Shown here: in pieces, positions 8,957-18,005 of the stretch
How positions within the stretch are numbered: the stretch's first letter is position 1
Layout of the letters: the number at the start of each line of letters is the position of its first letter
Source of the DNA: an uncultured Clostridia bacterium
Lineage (GTDB): Bacteria; Bacillota; Clostridia; TANB77; CAG-508
DNA: 64,000 bases
Reading direction: 5' to 3'
Assembly: GCA_934141555.1 (NCBI GenBank)
Contig: CAKPCK010000003.1
Span: 1 to 64,000 of the forward strand
Notes under the pieces: model-generated
What the model was told of the DNA's origin: nothing
The model's input: the letters and a program-made list of their open reading frames with translations, nothing else
The model's database searches: none
Position numbers and translations under genes: made by a program

Positions 8957-9793
8957 ATGAAAAAAGTTTTATTTATTTTTCAAGAAAAGTACTATAATAA
9001 TAAATATATAATATATATGAAATTCTTAAAGATTATTGGGTATGAAATACATGTATTAACAGATATAAAGGATAAAATAAAATATTGTGATAAAAAAATA
9101 AAAGTTACTTTTAATATATTTAAAATAATGAAATATGTTAAAAGTAATAGTGATTATGAAATGGTATTTTGTAATTCTAAAATAATAGAAATTTTAATAA
9201 AATTGATTAGCATTAAAGAAAAAAATAAGATAATATACATAAATAATAAGATAATTTTTCAAAAGCAAGATAAAGAAAAAGATAATTTTGATATAAATGT
9301 AATGAAAGAAAAATATATATTTTGTAGTGTAGGAGATTTTAATACATCTAATAATCAAATTATGCAGCTTGAATCTATGATAAGAATAATAGAAGATTTT
9401 CCGCAAACCAAGTTATTAATGATAGGACAAGGAAAATTTAAAGAATATTATGAACATGTAATTGAAAAATATGGTTTAAGTAAAAATGTTGAAATAATAG
9501 AAAATATAGATTCTAAAATTGACATTTTGAGAAAAGTTAGTTGTATTATATCAACAAGAAAAAAAGAAGAATTTGCATTAGATAGTATAATAGCAATAAT
9601 GCTAAATAAGCCTATAATTGCATCAAATGTAGGAATTAATAAATTTATTTTAAAAAAAGAAAACATTTTTTATAATTCAGATAATTTAAAAGAAAAAATG
9701 AGAAAATATATAGTAGAAAATAAATGTTTTGAAAAATATTATAATATTAAAACAGAAGATATAGAAGAAATATTAAAAAGCGAAAGTTTATAA
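8957..9793 (+). CDS. Glycosyltransferase family 4-like protein, reduced
   Basis: This 278-residue protein is short for a GT4 enzyme (usually 350-400). The C-terminal half has GT-B nucleotide-sugar-domain features: a MIGQGKFKEYYEHVIEKYGL segment, then EIIENI, then an LDSIIAIMLNKPIIASNVG stretch in the place of the usual E-x7-E donor-binding motif. Here E-x7-E is degenerate (EEFALDSII). The N-terminal acceptor domain is very reduced. It could be a divergent or decaying glycosyltransferase. An AGGAGATGG site precedes the ATG, and the gene is monocistronic with a clear terminator. The protein is very Lys/Ile/Asn-rich, like host genes. Confidence 0.6.
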   Translation: MKKVLFIFQEKYYNNKYIIYMKFLKIIGYEIHVLTDIKDKIKYCDKKIKVTFNIFKIMKYVKSNSDYEMVFCNSKIIEILIKLISIKEKNKIIYINNKIIFQKQDKEKDNFDINVMKEKYIFCSVGDFNTSNNQIMQLESMIRIIEDFPQTKLLMIGQGKFKEYYEHVIEKYGLSKNVEIIENIDSKIDILRKVSCIISTRKKEEFALDSIIAIMLNKPIIASNVGINKFILKKENIFYNSDNLKEKMRKYIVENKCFEKYYNIKTEDIEEILKSESL

Positions 9794-9806
9794 ACTTTCG
9801 CTTTTA
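9779..9806 (+). terminator. Terminator after the glycosyltransferase-like gene
   Basis: AGCGAAAGTTT and AAACTTTCGCT form an 11-bp stem with a short loop and TTTT. It overlaps the stop codon region. Confidence 0.9.
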
Positions 9807-9821
9807 TGGATCATAGCAAAA

Positions 9822-10202
9822 TTACATTTGTTGATTTCCTGGTATAAAATAATCAACAACTCCATAAATTAATGCTCCAATAATTGCAGCCATCCAAGAA
9901 ATTGAATATCCAGCTACAAAAAATTGAGTCAAATATAATATAATAGCTGCTAATGCAAAACCTACAAACCCTTTTCCAAAAGGACTAGCATGTAAACCAG
10001 TAAATTTGACAATTAAATAGTCCATAATAGTTAAAACAATTGCAGCAATAGCTAAAGCCCAAATATTATTTATAGAGAATCCAGGTGTAAAAAATGCTGT
10101 AATTGCTAAAACTATAGCAGCTGTAACTAATCTGCCAACAATTTGCCAAACAGTGGATGTTCCATTAGAAGTATTAGAATTACTTTGTGTATTATTTGCC
10201 AT
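9822..10202 (-). CDS. Four-helix membrane protein, phage-holin-family-like (PF04020 type)
   Basis: This 126-residue protein has a short Asn/Ser/Thr-rich polar N-terminus and four hydrophobic helices. The pattern resembles the 4-TM holin superfamily IV proteins that many Firmicutes encode as ordinary chromosomal genes. No endolysin, capsid or integrase is near, so a prophage remnant is not supported. The start has an AGGAGG site. It is divergent from the DUF421 gene, and the two share a 137-base promoter region. The true function is unknown. Confidence 0.65.
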   Translation of the reverse strand: MANNTQSNSNTSNGTSTVWQIVGRLVTAAIVLAITAFFTPGFSINNIWALAIAAIVLTIMDYLIVKFTGLHASPFGKGFVGFALAAIILYLTQFFVAGYSISWMAAIIGALIYGVVDYFIPGNQQM

Positions 10203-10339
10203 ATTAAAACCTCCTTATAAAAAAATTTCAAGGTTACAAAATTATTATTTACATCAAAAAAAATATTATGCAAAAATCGTATAAAATTAGAAAAATTGAA
10301 GAAAATACAATTAAAAATTCAAAAAGAAAAGAGGATTTT

Positions 10340-11026
10340 ATGTTAATAATTTTTTTGAGAGCAATATTGTTATACATAGTAGTTTTAATTGTGATGAGAT
10401 TAATGGGAAAAAGAGAGATTGGGCAAATGCAACCATTTGAATTAGCAATATCAATAATGATAGCAGACTTAGCTGCAACCCCAATGGCTGAAACAGGAAT
10501 TCCCATATCAAATGGAATTATACCAATTTTAGGATTATTAGTTATGCATTTAACTATTTCTACATTAAATATAAAAAGCACAAAGGCAAGAGAAATTATT
10601 TGTGGAAAACCTTCAATATTAATATATAGAGGGAAAATTGATGAAAAAGTTTTAAGAAAAGAAAGATTCACAATCAATGAATTAGAAGAAAGATTAAGAG
10701 ATAATAACATATTTAATATAGGTGATGTAGATTATGCAATATTAGAAACAAGTGGACAAGTGACAGTTATACCAAAACCAAATAAGAGAACTACAACCCC
10801 AGAAGATTTTAATATAGAACCAGAATATGAAGGAATTTCATATGATTTGGTTGTAGATGGAAAAGTGATGTATAAAAATCTTGAAAAAATAGGAAAAAAT
10901 TATATGTGGCTTGTAAAACAATCTGAAAAATTCGGAATAAAGCCAGAAGAAGCATTAGTAATTACAATTGACGGAAATAATCAGTTTTTTTGTCAGGCAT
11001 TACAAAAAGGAGATAACAAAGATTAA
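10340..11026 (+). CDS. DUF421 (YetF-family) membrane protein
   Basis: This 228-residue protein has two or three N-terminal membrane helices with the DUF421 hallmark RLMGKREIGQMQPFELAI. Two soluble YetF-like domains follow, with KPSILIYRGKI and the DVDYAILETSGQVTVIPK strand region. I start at the ATG at 10340, 9 bases after GAGG, rather than an upstream in-frame ATG that adds 24 polar residues without a ribosome site. It is followed after 11 bases by a DUF4363 gene, a common pairing in clostridia. Such pairs are often linked to sporulation or the cell envelope, but the biochemical role is unknown. Confidence 0.9.
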   Translation: MLIIFLRAILLYIVVLIVMRLMGKREIGQMQPFELAISIMIADLAATPMAETGIPISNGIIPILGLLVMHLTISTLNIKSTKAREIICGKPSILIYRGKIDEKVLRKERFTINELEERLRDNNIFNIGDVDYAILETSGQVTVIPKPNKRTTTPEDFNIEPEYEGISYDLVVDGKVMYKNLEKIGKNYMWLVKQSEKFGIKPEEALVITIDGNNQFFCQALQKGDNKD

Positions 11027-11037
11027 AGGAGAAAATA

Positions 11038-11421
11038 ATGTATAAAGAAACAATTATATGTACATTTATTATAATACTAATAATAGTATTAGATATAATG
11101 ACTCAAAATTATACAAAAAAGTCAACCATAGAAATAACAGAATGTTTATCAGAATTAAAAAAAGAGATTGAAAATAATAATTTAGAAAAAACTCAAGAAA
11201 AATTAAAAGAATTAGATAAAAAATGGGATATGAAACATGACAAACTTGCATATTATATAGAACATGATGAACTTGAAAAAGTTGACACAGCAATAGTACA
11301 AGTTAGAAGTTTTGTGGAGAATGATGATATTCCATCAGCAATTGCCGAATTAGAAACAGGAAAATTTGTATTAGAACATATAGAACGAAAATATAAATTT
11401 AATTTACAAAATATATTTTAG
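11038..11421 (+). CDS. DUF4363 family protein
   Basis: This 127-residue protein has one N-terminal membrane anchor (about residues 5-22) and a charged helical body rich in Glu and Lys, probably a helical bundle facing outwards. Its length and its position directly after DUF421 fit the DUF4363 family. A GGAG site overlaps the end of the DUF421 gene region. The two proteins probably work as a membrane pair. This is inferred from conserved adjacency in related genomes. Confidence 0.8.
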   Translation: MYKETIICTFIIILIIVLDIMTQNYTKKSTIEITECLSELKKEIENNNLEKTQEKLKELDKKWDMKHDKLAYYIEHDELEKVDTAIVQVRSFVENDDIPSAIAELETGKFVLEHIERKYKFNLQNIF

Positions 11422-11503
11422 ATATTTTATTTTTATATATTGAAAAAAGGTAATTTATAAGATATAATAAAATTGAACTAAAGAAATTGAAGGGAATATA
11501 TAT

Positions 11504-12601
11504 ATGAAAAAAGAAAATGGTTTTATAAAGTTTTTATTAATAGTGATAACAATAGCATTAGCAGGAATACTAATGCTATTTGGATATGTTATGTATAATG
11601 AGTTTTCAGGAAATGAAAATATAACTTTTGGAAATTTAAAATTAATAGATTCTAAAATAGAAAATCAAGAGTCTGATAATAAAATTAGTGATAAAGGAAA
11701 TACATTAGTTACAAAGTCAGAAAAAACAGAATATGAAGATAAATATTTATATAAACAATTGAGTAAAGATGAAAAAATTATATATGAGAAATTATATGAA
11801 AACAAAGAAAAATTAAAAACAGGTACATATAAAATTGAATTTGGAAATACATTTTATAATATATTATCACAAGAAAATGGAAGTGATAAATTACAAGAAG
11901 AATATCAAACAGCAATTGAAGCATTTACATATGATAATCCAGATGTATTTTATATAGATGTTACTAAGATGTATATAAATATAGAGACTATTCAAAAAGT
12001 ATTTTCAACAAAATATAATGTATATATAAATAATGCAAAAAATCCAACATATCTATTAGATGGTTTTACTTCAAAATCTCAAATAGACCAATGTGAAAAG
12101 CAAATTATAGATGTAAAAGATCAAATTTTAAAAGAGATTAATGAGAAAAATGATATAGAAAAAATTAGATATATACATGACTATTTAATAGATACGATAG
12201 ATTATGACCAAACTTTTAAACAAGACAATATATATAATATATATGGAGCATTGGTATCAAAATTATGTGTATGTGAAGGATATGCTAAGGCATTACAATA
12301 TTTATTGAGTGAAGCTGGTTTTGAAAATGTAATAGTAACAGGAACTGGAACAAATAGTGATGGAAATACTGAAAACCATGCATGGAACTATATAAAAATA
12401 GACGATGAATGGTATGCAATAGACACAACTTGGGATGATCCAATAATAATTGGTGGAGGAAGTTTAACAGATATAGTAAGATATAGATATTTCTTAAAAG
12501 GAAGCGGTATTATGGACAAAAACCATAATCCTTCAAACAAATTCACAACAGATGGTCAAGATTTTGAACTTCCAACATTATCAGTAAAGAATTATAATTA
12601 G
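11504..12601 (+). CDS. Membrane-anchored transglutaminase-like protein
   Basis: This 365-residue protein has one N-terminal membrane helix (residues 8-30), a low-complexity linker, and a C-terminal transglutaminase-core domain. The catalytic triad is visible: Cys in VCEGYAKALQYLL, His in ENHAWNYIK, and Asp in YAIDTTWDDP. Bacterial members act as cysteine peptidases or crosslinking enzymes on the cell surface, and this one should face outwards. A GAAGGGA site precedes the ATG. The stop is immediately followed by the AGGAG of prfB, so the two genes are probably co-transcribed. Confidence 0.87.
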   Translation: MKKENGFIKFLLIVITIALAGILMLFGYVMYNEFSGNENITFGNLKLIDSKIENQESDNKISDKGNTLVTKSEKTEYEDKYLYKQLSKDEKIIYEKLYENKEKLKTGTYKIEFGNTFYNILSQENGSDKLQEEYQTAIEAFTYDNPDVFYIDVTKMYINIETIQKVFSTKYNVYINNAKNPTYLLDGFTSKSQIDQCEKQIIDVKDQILKEINEKNDIEKIRYIHDYLIDTIDYDQTFKQDNIYNIYGALVSKLCVCEGYAKALQYLLSEAGFENVIVTGTGTNSDGNTENHAWNYIKIDDEWYAIDTTWDDPIIIGGGSLTDIVRYRYFLKGSGIMDKNHNPSNKFTTDGQDFELPTLSVKNYN

Positions 12602-12613
12602 GAGTTGAGTAAA

Positions 12614-13727
12614 TTGATAGAATTAGAAGAAAACTTAAATAAATTACAACAATTAAAAAACAAAGTGGAAAGTTTAGGTGAATCTCTTTGACATCGAATC
12701 AAAGAAAGAAGAACTAAAAAAATTAGAAGAACAAACACAACAAGAGAGTTTTTGGCAACAAGATACATCAATAAGTAGTAAAGTATTAGTAAAAATAAAA
12801 GAATTAAAACATAAAATTGATGGATTTGAATTAGCTCAAAATGAAGCAAGTAATTTGATAGAATTAACAGAACTTGCAAATTTAGAATCAGATGAAGATG
12901 TAGCTAAAGATATTTTAAAATCTACAAAAAAACTAGAAGATGATGTAGAAAAAATACAATTAGAAACATTATTGTCTGGAAAATATGATAGAAATAATGC
13001 AATATTAACATTACATCCTGGTGCAGGTGGAACAGAGTCACAAGATTGGGCAGAAATGCTTTATAGAATGTATACAAGATGGGCTACAAAAAAAGGCTAT
13101 GAAGTAAAAGAATTAGATTATCTCGAAGGTGATGAAGCAGGTATAAAAAGTGTTACATTTGAAATAATTGGAGAAAATGCTTATGGATATATGAAAGGTG
13201 AAATGGGAGTACATAGATTAGTAAGAATTTCACCTTTTGATGCAGGTGGAAGAAGACATACTTCGTTTGCATCATTAGAAGTTTTACCAGAAATAACAGA
13301 AGATATTGAAATTGATATTAATCCAGATGATTTAAGAATAGATACGTATAGAGCATCAGGAGCAGGAGGACAACATATTAATAAAACATCATCTGCTGTA
13401 AGAATTACACATATACCAACAAATATTGTTGTTGCATGTCAATCAGAACGTTCACAAATTCAAAATAGAGAAACAGCAATGAAAATGTTAAAATCAAAAT
13501 TATTTGATTTAAAGGAAAAAGAGCAAAAAGAAACAATAAATGATTTGAAAGGTGAACAAAAAGATATTGCATGGGGAAGTCAAATTCGCTCATATGTATT
13601 TTGTCCATATACACTTGTAAAAGATCATAGAACAAATTATGAAGTTGGAAATGTTCAAACAGTTATGGATGGAAATTTAGATGGATTTATAGAAAGTTAT
13701 CTAAAATATATAAATAGTAACAAGTAG
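12614..13727 (+). CDS. prfB: Peptide chain release factor 2, with programmed +1 frameshift
   Basis: RF2 terminates translation at UGA and UAA. The gene is in two frames. It starts at TTG 12614, 9 bases after AGGAG, and runs 25 codons to CTT TGA C at 12686-12692. A slip of one base at CTT skips T12689 and continues with GAC into the long frame, giving about 370 residues. An internal Shine-Dalgarno-like AGGTGA (12676-12681) lies 4 bases before the slippery CTT, as in the classic autoregulatory site. RF2 hallmarks follow: SPFDAGGRRHTSFAS (recognition region) and the catalytic GAGGQ. Low RF2 slows termination at the in-frame UGA and favours the shift. Confidence 0.96.
12676..12692 (+). promoter_or_regulatory. 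prfB +1 programmed frameshift site
   Basis: AGGTGA (internal Shine-Dalgarno), a 4-base spacer and CTT TGA C reproduce the known prfB autoregulatory frameshift element. Confidence 0.95.
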
Positions 13728-13747
13728 TCATAAAAACAATATAATAT

Positions 13748-13788
13748 AATAGTTATGTTTATAATTAAATATAACTATTATTTTTTTA
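13748..13788 (+). terminator. Terminator after prfB
   Basis: AATAGTTAT (13748-13756) pairs with ATAACTATT (13771-13779), followed by a run of T. Confidence 0.75.
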
Positions 13789-13808
13789 CTATTTAAGGAA
13801 GTTTATAT

Positions 13809-14780
13809 ATGGATATAGTAGTCTTAAAATTTGGAGGAAGTTCACTTGCAAATAATGAAAGATTAATAATTGTAGCAAACAAAATAATTGAAAAAGCAAT
13901 GAAACATAAAGTAGTAGTTGTAGTATCAGCACAAGGAAAAACAACAGATAATTTATTAAAGCAAGCAAAAGAATTAGAAGAAATAGCAAAATCTCAAAAT
14001 ATAAATAAAAGAGAATTAGATATGTTACTAAGTACAGGTGAACAAGTAAGTGCATCTAAATTGGCAATATTATTAAATTTAATGGGATATAAATCAATAT
14101 CTTTAACTGGATATCAAGCACAAATATATACAAACAATAATTATCAAAATGCATCAATTATAAAAATTGATACTGAAAGAATAAAAAAAGAATTAAAAGA
14201 AAACATAGTAATAATCACAGGATTTCAAGGTATAGATGAAAATAATAATATAACAACATTAGGAAGAGGAGGCTCTGATACGACAGCAGTAGCATTATCA
14301 GCAGAATTAAATGCAGCAAAATGCTACATATATTCAGACGTTGATGGTATATATACAGCAGATCCAAGAAAAATACCTAATGCAGATAAATTAACAAAAA
14401 TATCTTATGAAGAAATGTATTCATTATCAAGTGAAGGAGCTAAAGTACTTCATGATAGATGTGTAGAAATAGGAGAAAAATTTGATGTACCAATAATTAC
14501 AGAATCAACATTTAATGATAAAAAAGGAACAGAAATAACCCATAATCTTGAAAGTTCTGGAGTAAAAAGCATTGTAAAAAAAGAAATATCAAAAATCTCA
14601 GTTATAGGATATGGAATAAGTTCAAATGATGATATATTGCAAAAAGTTTTAGAAATTGCAAATGAAAACAAATTAGAAATCTTTAATATAGAAATAACAA
14701 GAACAAAAATTTCTATTATTTTTAAAGAAATTGTAGATGACAATATATTAAAACAAATACATGATGTATTAATAAGTTAA
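13809..14780 (+). CDS. Aspartate kinase, short form with a single ACT region
   Basis: This enzyme phosphorylates aspartate, the first step to Lys, Thr, Met and diaminopimelate. The kinase domain (about residues 1-240) shows KFGGSS at the N-terminus, STGEQVSA, GRGGSDTTA and the YSDVDGIYTADPR motif. Only one ACT-like region follows (about 250-323), so the protein is shorter than the usual 400 or more residues with paired ACT domains. Feedback regulation may therefore differ. The gene has AAGGAAG upstream and appears alone. A 17-bp hairpin follows immediately and contains the ribosome site of the next gene. Confidence 0.92.
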   Translation: MDIVVLKFGGSSLANNERLIIVANKIIEKAMKHKVVVVVSAQGKTTDNLLKQAKELEEIAKSQNINKRELDMLLSTGEQVSASKLAILLNLMGYKSISLTGYQAQIYTNNNYQNASIIKIDTERIKKELKENIVIITGFQGIDENNNITTLGRGGSDTTAVALSAELNAAKCYIYSDVDGIYTADPRKIPNADKLTKISYEEMYSLSSEGAKVLHDRCVEIGEKFDVPIITESTFNDKKGTEITHNLESSGVKSIVKKEISKISVIGYGISSNDDILQKVLEIANENKLEIFNIEITRTKISIIFKEIVDDNILKQIHDVLIS

Positions 14781-14781
14781 T

Positions 14782-14825
14782 AAAAAATCTCTTTTGAGGA
14801 CATAATAACTCAAAGGAGATTTTTT
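14782..14825 (+). promoter_or_regulatory. 17-bp hairpin: terminator and sequestered ribosome site
   Basis: Arms 14782-14798 and 14809-14825 pair over 17 bp with one G-U. The 3' arm contains AAAGGAG (14812-14818), the ribosome site for the ATPase at 14827, and ends in a T run. Formed in RNA, it would both terminate transcription and hide the ribosome site. Confidence 0.75.
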
Positions 14826-14826
14826 T

Positions 14827-17376
14827 ATGTGGTATAAAGAAAAAGAAGAGATATTAAAAAAATTAGAAACAAGTTCTAAAGGCATAACAAATTCAGAAGC
14901 AAATAAAAGATTAAAAGAAGAAGGATTAAATAGAATTCCAACAGGCAAGAAAAATACTATTTGGAACATAATTATTGAACAACTGAAAAATCCAATAATA
15001 TTTATACTATTTTTTTCAGCAATATTTTCAATAATAACACAAAGTAAAGCAGATGCAATATTTATATTTGTTGTAATAGGAATAAATACAATTATAGGAA
15101 CATATCAGGAATGGAGTTCAGAAAAAAGTGCTGAAAAGCTTCAAAATATGATAAAAATTAGAACTAAAGTATTAAGAGATGGAAAAATAGAAGAAATCGA
15201 TTCAGAAAATATAGTTGTTGGAGATATTATAGAATTAGAATCTGGAAATAAAGTACCTGCTGATTTGAGATTAATAGATGTAAAAAATCTAAGTATAGAT
15301 GAATCTGTTTTAACAGGTGAATCAAAACCCAAAAATAAATTAGATATAACATTGCCTAAAGAGACAGAATTAGCAGAAAGAGATAATATTGCATTTGCAG
15401 GAAGTATAGTTACAAAAGGAAGAGGAAGAGGTGTTGCAATAGCAACAGGTCAATATACAGAATTCGGAAAAGTTGCAGAAAATGTATTACTTTCAGAAGA
15501 TTCAAAAACACCGTTAGTAATTAAAATAGAAAAATTTTCAAAACAAATAAGTTTTGCATTTTTAATTTTTGCAATAATTGTATCAATATTTTTGTTTTTT
15601 AAAGGATATAGATTAGCTGAAATATTATCAACAGTAATAGCATTAACAGTTTCTGCAATACCAGAGGGATTAACAATTGCCATGACAATAGTATTATCAG
15701 TATCTTCAAATAAAATGGCAAGAAGACATGTAATAGTAAAAAAACTAAATGCAGTTGAAAGTTTGGGAAGTTGTAATGTTATAGCAACAGATAAAACAGG
15801 AACATTAACTGCAAACGAACAAACTGCAAAGAAAATAGTTCTTCCAGATGATAGTATAGCATCAATAAAAGGAATTGGATATAATGATATAGGTGAAATA
15901 AGATGTGATGAGAAAGATAAAACACGAATAAAAGAAATTGTAAAAATGGGATATGTAAACAATGAAGCAAGGCTTGAATATGATGGAAAACAATGGAAAC
16001 ATTCAGGTGATGCAATAGATACAGCATTTTTAGCATTAGGAATGAAAATTCCAATAAAACAACAATTTGATATAAAAAGTATGATACATTATGAATCACA
16101 ATTAAAATATTCAGCAGTAGTATTTGAAGAAAATGACGAATATATAGTAACTATAAAAGGTGCCCCAGAAAAAGTTTTAGAATTTTGTAAATATATTAAT
16201 GAGAAAGAAAAGATAAATAAAGATAAAATCCTTAATCAAAATATTCAATTAGCAGAAGAGGGATATAGAGTTATAGCAATTGCTAAAAGAAAAATTCATA
16301 AAAGAAATTTTGAATCAAAAGAATTAGAAGAAAAAGATCTTAAAGATATGACATTTCTGGGATTAGTAGGATTTGTAGATCCAATTAGAGAAGGGGTAAC
16401 AGAAGCGGTAGAAAGTTGTAAAAAAGCTGGAATTGAAACAATTATGATTACAGGAGACCAAAAAAATACAGCAGAAGTAATAGCTAAAAGAATAGGTATA
16501 ACTAAAGTATATTCAAGAGCAACACCTATGGAGAAATTAGAAATAGTTAAAAAATTAAAAGAAGAAGGAAAAATGGTTGCTGTAACAGGTGATGGTGTAA
16601 ATGATACACCAGCTTTAAAAGCAGCAAATATAGGTGTTGCAATAGGAAGTGGAACAGATATTGCAAAAGAAACAGGGAATATGATAATAACAGATGATAA
16701 TTTTTCATCAATTGTAAATGGTGTAGAAGAAGGAAGAAGAGCATATAATAATATAAGAAAAGTAATTTATTTGCTCTTATCAACAGGCTTATCTGAAATA
16801 ATATTATTTGTATTAGCGATGATATTTAATTTACCAATACCATTAGTTGCAATACAATTATTATGGTTAAATTTAATAAGTAATGGAATTCAAAGTAATG
16901 CCTTAGCATTTGAAAAAGATGTTGAAGATGTAATGAATAGACCTGCAAATAATCAAAAAATATTTGATAAATTAATGGTAAATGAAATTCTTATATCAGC
17001 AATTGTAATGGGAATATTAGAATTTGCACTTTATATTTATTTGTATAATATCAAACATCTTGAAATAGAAGTAATTAGAAGTTATTTATTAACATTGATG
17101 GTTTTAATAGAAAATATTCATATATTTAATTGTAGAAGTGAAAGAATTTCAGCATTTAAAATATCTGGACAAAATAATAAATTCTTGATATTTTCAATAT
17201 TGATAACATGTTTAATACAAATAATAGTCGTGAGAAGTGATATATTATCAAATATATTACGTTTAAAAACAATACCATTAGAGTTTGCTGGTGGATTAGT
17301 AGTATTTTCAATACCATTAATAATTATCATGGAAGTGTATAAAAAATATCTTAAAAAAATTTATAAAAATCGTTGA
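14827..17376 (+). CDS. Calcium-type cation-transporting P-type ATPase
   Basis: This 849-residue P2-type ATPase exports a divalent cation, most likely Ca2+, across the cytoplasmic membrane. The N-terminal actuator domain has LTGES. Helix 4 carries PEGLTIAMT, the Ca-pump type motif. The phosphorylation site is DKTGTLT near residue 322, the nucleotide-binding domain has KGAPE, and the hinge is TGDGVNDTPAL. A C-terminal cation ATPase domain has helices with NLISNGIQSNALAFEKD. The initiating ATG lies 8 bases after an AAAGGAG that sits inside a hairpin. Mn2+ transport is an alternative within the family. Confidence 0.92.
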   Translation: MWYKEKEEILKKLETSSKGITNSEANKRLKEEGLNRIPTGKKNTIWNIIIEQLKNPIIFILFFSAIFSIITQSKADAIFIFVVIGINTIIGTYQEWSSEKSAEKLQNMIKIRTKVLRDGKIEEIDSENIVVGDIIELESGNKVPADLRLIDVKNLSIDESVLTGESKPKNKLDITLPKETELAERDNIAFAGSIVTKGRGRGVAIATGQYTEFGKVAENVLLSEDSKTPLVIKIEKFSKQISFAFLIFAIIVSIFLFFKGYRLAEILSTVIALTVSAIPEGLTIAMTIVLSVSSNKMARRHVIVKKLNAVESLGSCNVIATDKTGTLTANEQTAKKIVLPDDSIASIKGIGYNDIGEIRCDEKDKTRIKEIVKMGYVNNEARLEYDGKQWKHSGDAIDTAFLALGMKIPIKQQFDIKSMIHYESQLKYSAVVFEENDEYIVTIKGAPEKVLEFCKYINEKEKINKDKILNQNIQLAEEGYRVIAIAKRKIHKRNFESKELEEKDLKDMTFLGLVGFVDPIREGVTEAVESCKKAGIETIMITGDQKNTAEVIAKRIGITKVYSRATPMEKLEIVKKLKEEGKMVAVTGDGVNDTPALKAANIGVAIGSGTDIAKETGNMIITDDNFSSIVNGVEEGRRAYNNIRKVIYLLLSTGLSEIILFVLAMIFNLPIPLVAIQLLWLNLISNGIQSNALAFEKDVEDVMNRPANNQKIFDKLMVNEILISAIVMGILEFALYIYLYNIKHLEIEVIRSYLLTLMVLIENIHIFNCRSERISAFKISGQNNKFLIFSILITCLIQIIVVRSDILSNILRLKTIPLEFAGGLVVFSIPLIIIMEVYKKYLKKIYKNR

Positions 17377-17402
17377 CAATTGAGTGATTATTCAACTATA
17401 AT
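17373..17402 (+). promoter_or_regulatory. Promoter of the metal-resistance repressor
   Basis: TTGACA (17373-17378), an 18-base spacer and TATAAT (17397-17402). The spacer contains the first repressor operator. Confidence 0.85.
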
Positions 17403-17428
17403 ATAGTAAAAGTTGAATGATTGCTCAA
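17380..17428 (+). promoter_or_regulatory. Two ArsR/CadC-type operators
   Basis: Two copies of TTGA-N8-TCAA occur, at 17380-17395 (between -35 and -10) and 17413-17428 (just after -10). The inner eight bases are nearly the same (GTGATTAT and ATGATTGC). Placement over the promoter is what a metal-released repressor requires. Confidence 0.75.
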
Positions 17429-17466
17429 TTATTTTGCTTACAAAAGAGTAAAGAAAGGAGATATGT

Positions 17467-17829
17467 ATGGCAAGAAATGAATTTGCTTGTGATTGTAATG
17501 TAATTCATCAAGATTTAGTTGAATCAACACAAAAACAAATGGTAGATGAAGATGTATTAAATAAAATGGCAGATTTTTTTAGCATATTAGGAGATACAAC
17601 AAGAGTTAAAATATTAGATGCTTTAGATAAAAATGAGCTGTGTGTGTGTGACATAGCAAATGTACTTGGTATGAGTAAGTCGTCAATTTCACATCAATTA
17701 GGAACATTAAGAAGAAGTGGAATTGTAAAGTGCAGAAAAGTAGGAAAAGAAGTTTTTTATACACTTGATGATGAACATGTAAAAGAAGTGTTTGAAGTTG
17801 CTATAGAGCATATTGAACATAAAAGATAG
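17467..17829 (+). CDS. ArsR/SmtB-family metal-sensing repressor, CadC-like
   Basis: This 120-residue winged-helix repressor is expected to leave DNA when it binds Cd, Zn or Pb. The DNA-reading helix is SKSSISHQLGTLRRSG. The metal site is of the CadC alpha3N type: an N-terminal CDC pair (residues 8-10) plus ELCVCD in helix 3. The C-terminal helix has an H-x2-H-x2-H-like tail (EHIEHK), which may form the alpha5 zinc site. AAGGAG precedes the ATG. It probably controls itself and, across a 176-base gap containing a palindromic repeat, the HMA protein and the Cd/Zn ATPase. Confidence 0.92.
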   Translation: MARNEFACDCNVIHQDLVESTQKQMVDEDVLNKMADFFSILGDTTRVKILDALDKNELCVCDIANVLGMSKSSISHQLGTLRRSGIVKCRKVGKEVFYTLDDEHVKEVFEVAIEHIEHKR

Positions 17830-17846
17830 GATTGAAAAATATTTAT

Positions 17847-17938
17847 AATTTTGGCTGTGTTAAATTTCATTTAAAACGCGGTTACATACACTACGTATGC
17901 GCCCTTGCCTTTTAAATAAAATTTGCCTTGCCAAAATT
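17847..17938. repeat. 92-base imperfect palindromic element (MITE-like or structured RNA)
   Basis: The ends AATTTTGGC and GCCAAAATT are exact complements. Inside them AAATTT-C-ATTTAAAA mirrors TTTTAAAT-A-AAATTT, and the centre has CATAC/GTATG flanked by GCG/CGC. Nearly the whole element folds into one long hairpin with a locally GC-rich tip. It lies between the repressor and the HMA gene and occurs once in this window. Confidence 0.65.
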
Positions 17939-18005
17939 CAACTATTTCCCAATCATCGTATATAATTCTAAAAATAAATATAAAAAAGAAAGGTAGGTAA
18001 TTAGT

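Noticed and set aside
9194..9406. Minus-strand ORF inside the glycosyltransferase-like gene
   Set aside because: It is a shadow frame of low complexity (Tyr, Ile, Phe, Lys) without start signals.
9822..10202. Prophage remnant suggested by the holin-like gene
   Set aside because: No lysis, capsid, tail or integrase gene is nearby, and this family is often chromosomal.
10249..10710. 153-codon minus-strand ORF inside the DUF421 gene
   Set aside because: It overlaps the conserved DUF421 coding region and shows no ribosome site or family pattern.
12678..12689. GTG start for prfB
   Set aside because: The GTG lies inside the internal Shine-Dalgarno element of the frameshift site; the true start is the upstream TTG.
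15450..15962. 170-codon minus-strand ORF inside the Ca-ATPase gene
   Set aside because: It lies entirely within a conserved P-type ATPase and its composition is that of a shadow frame.
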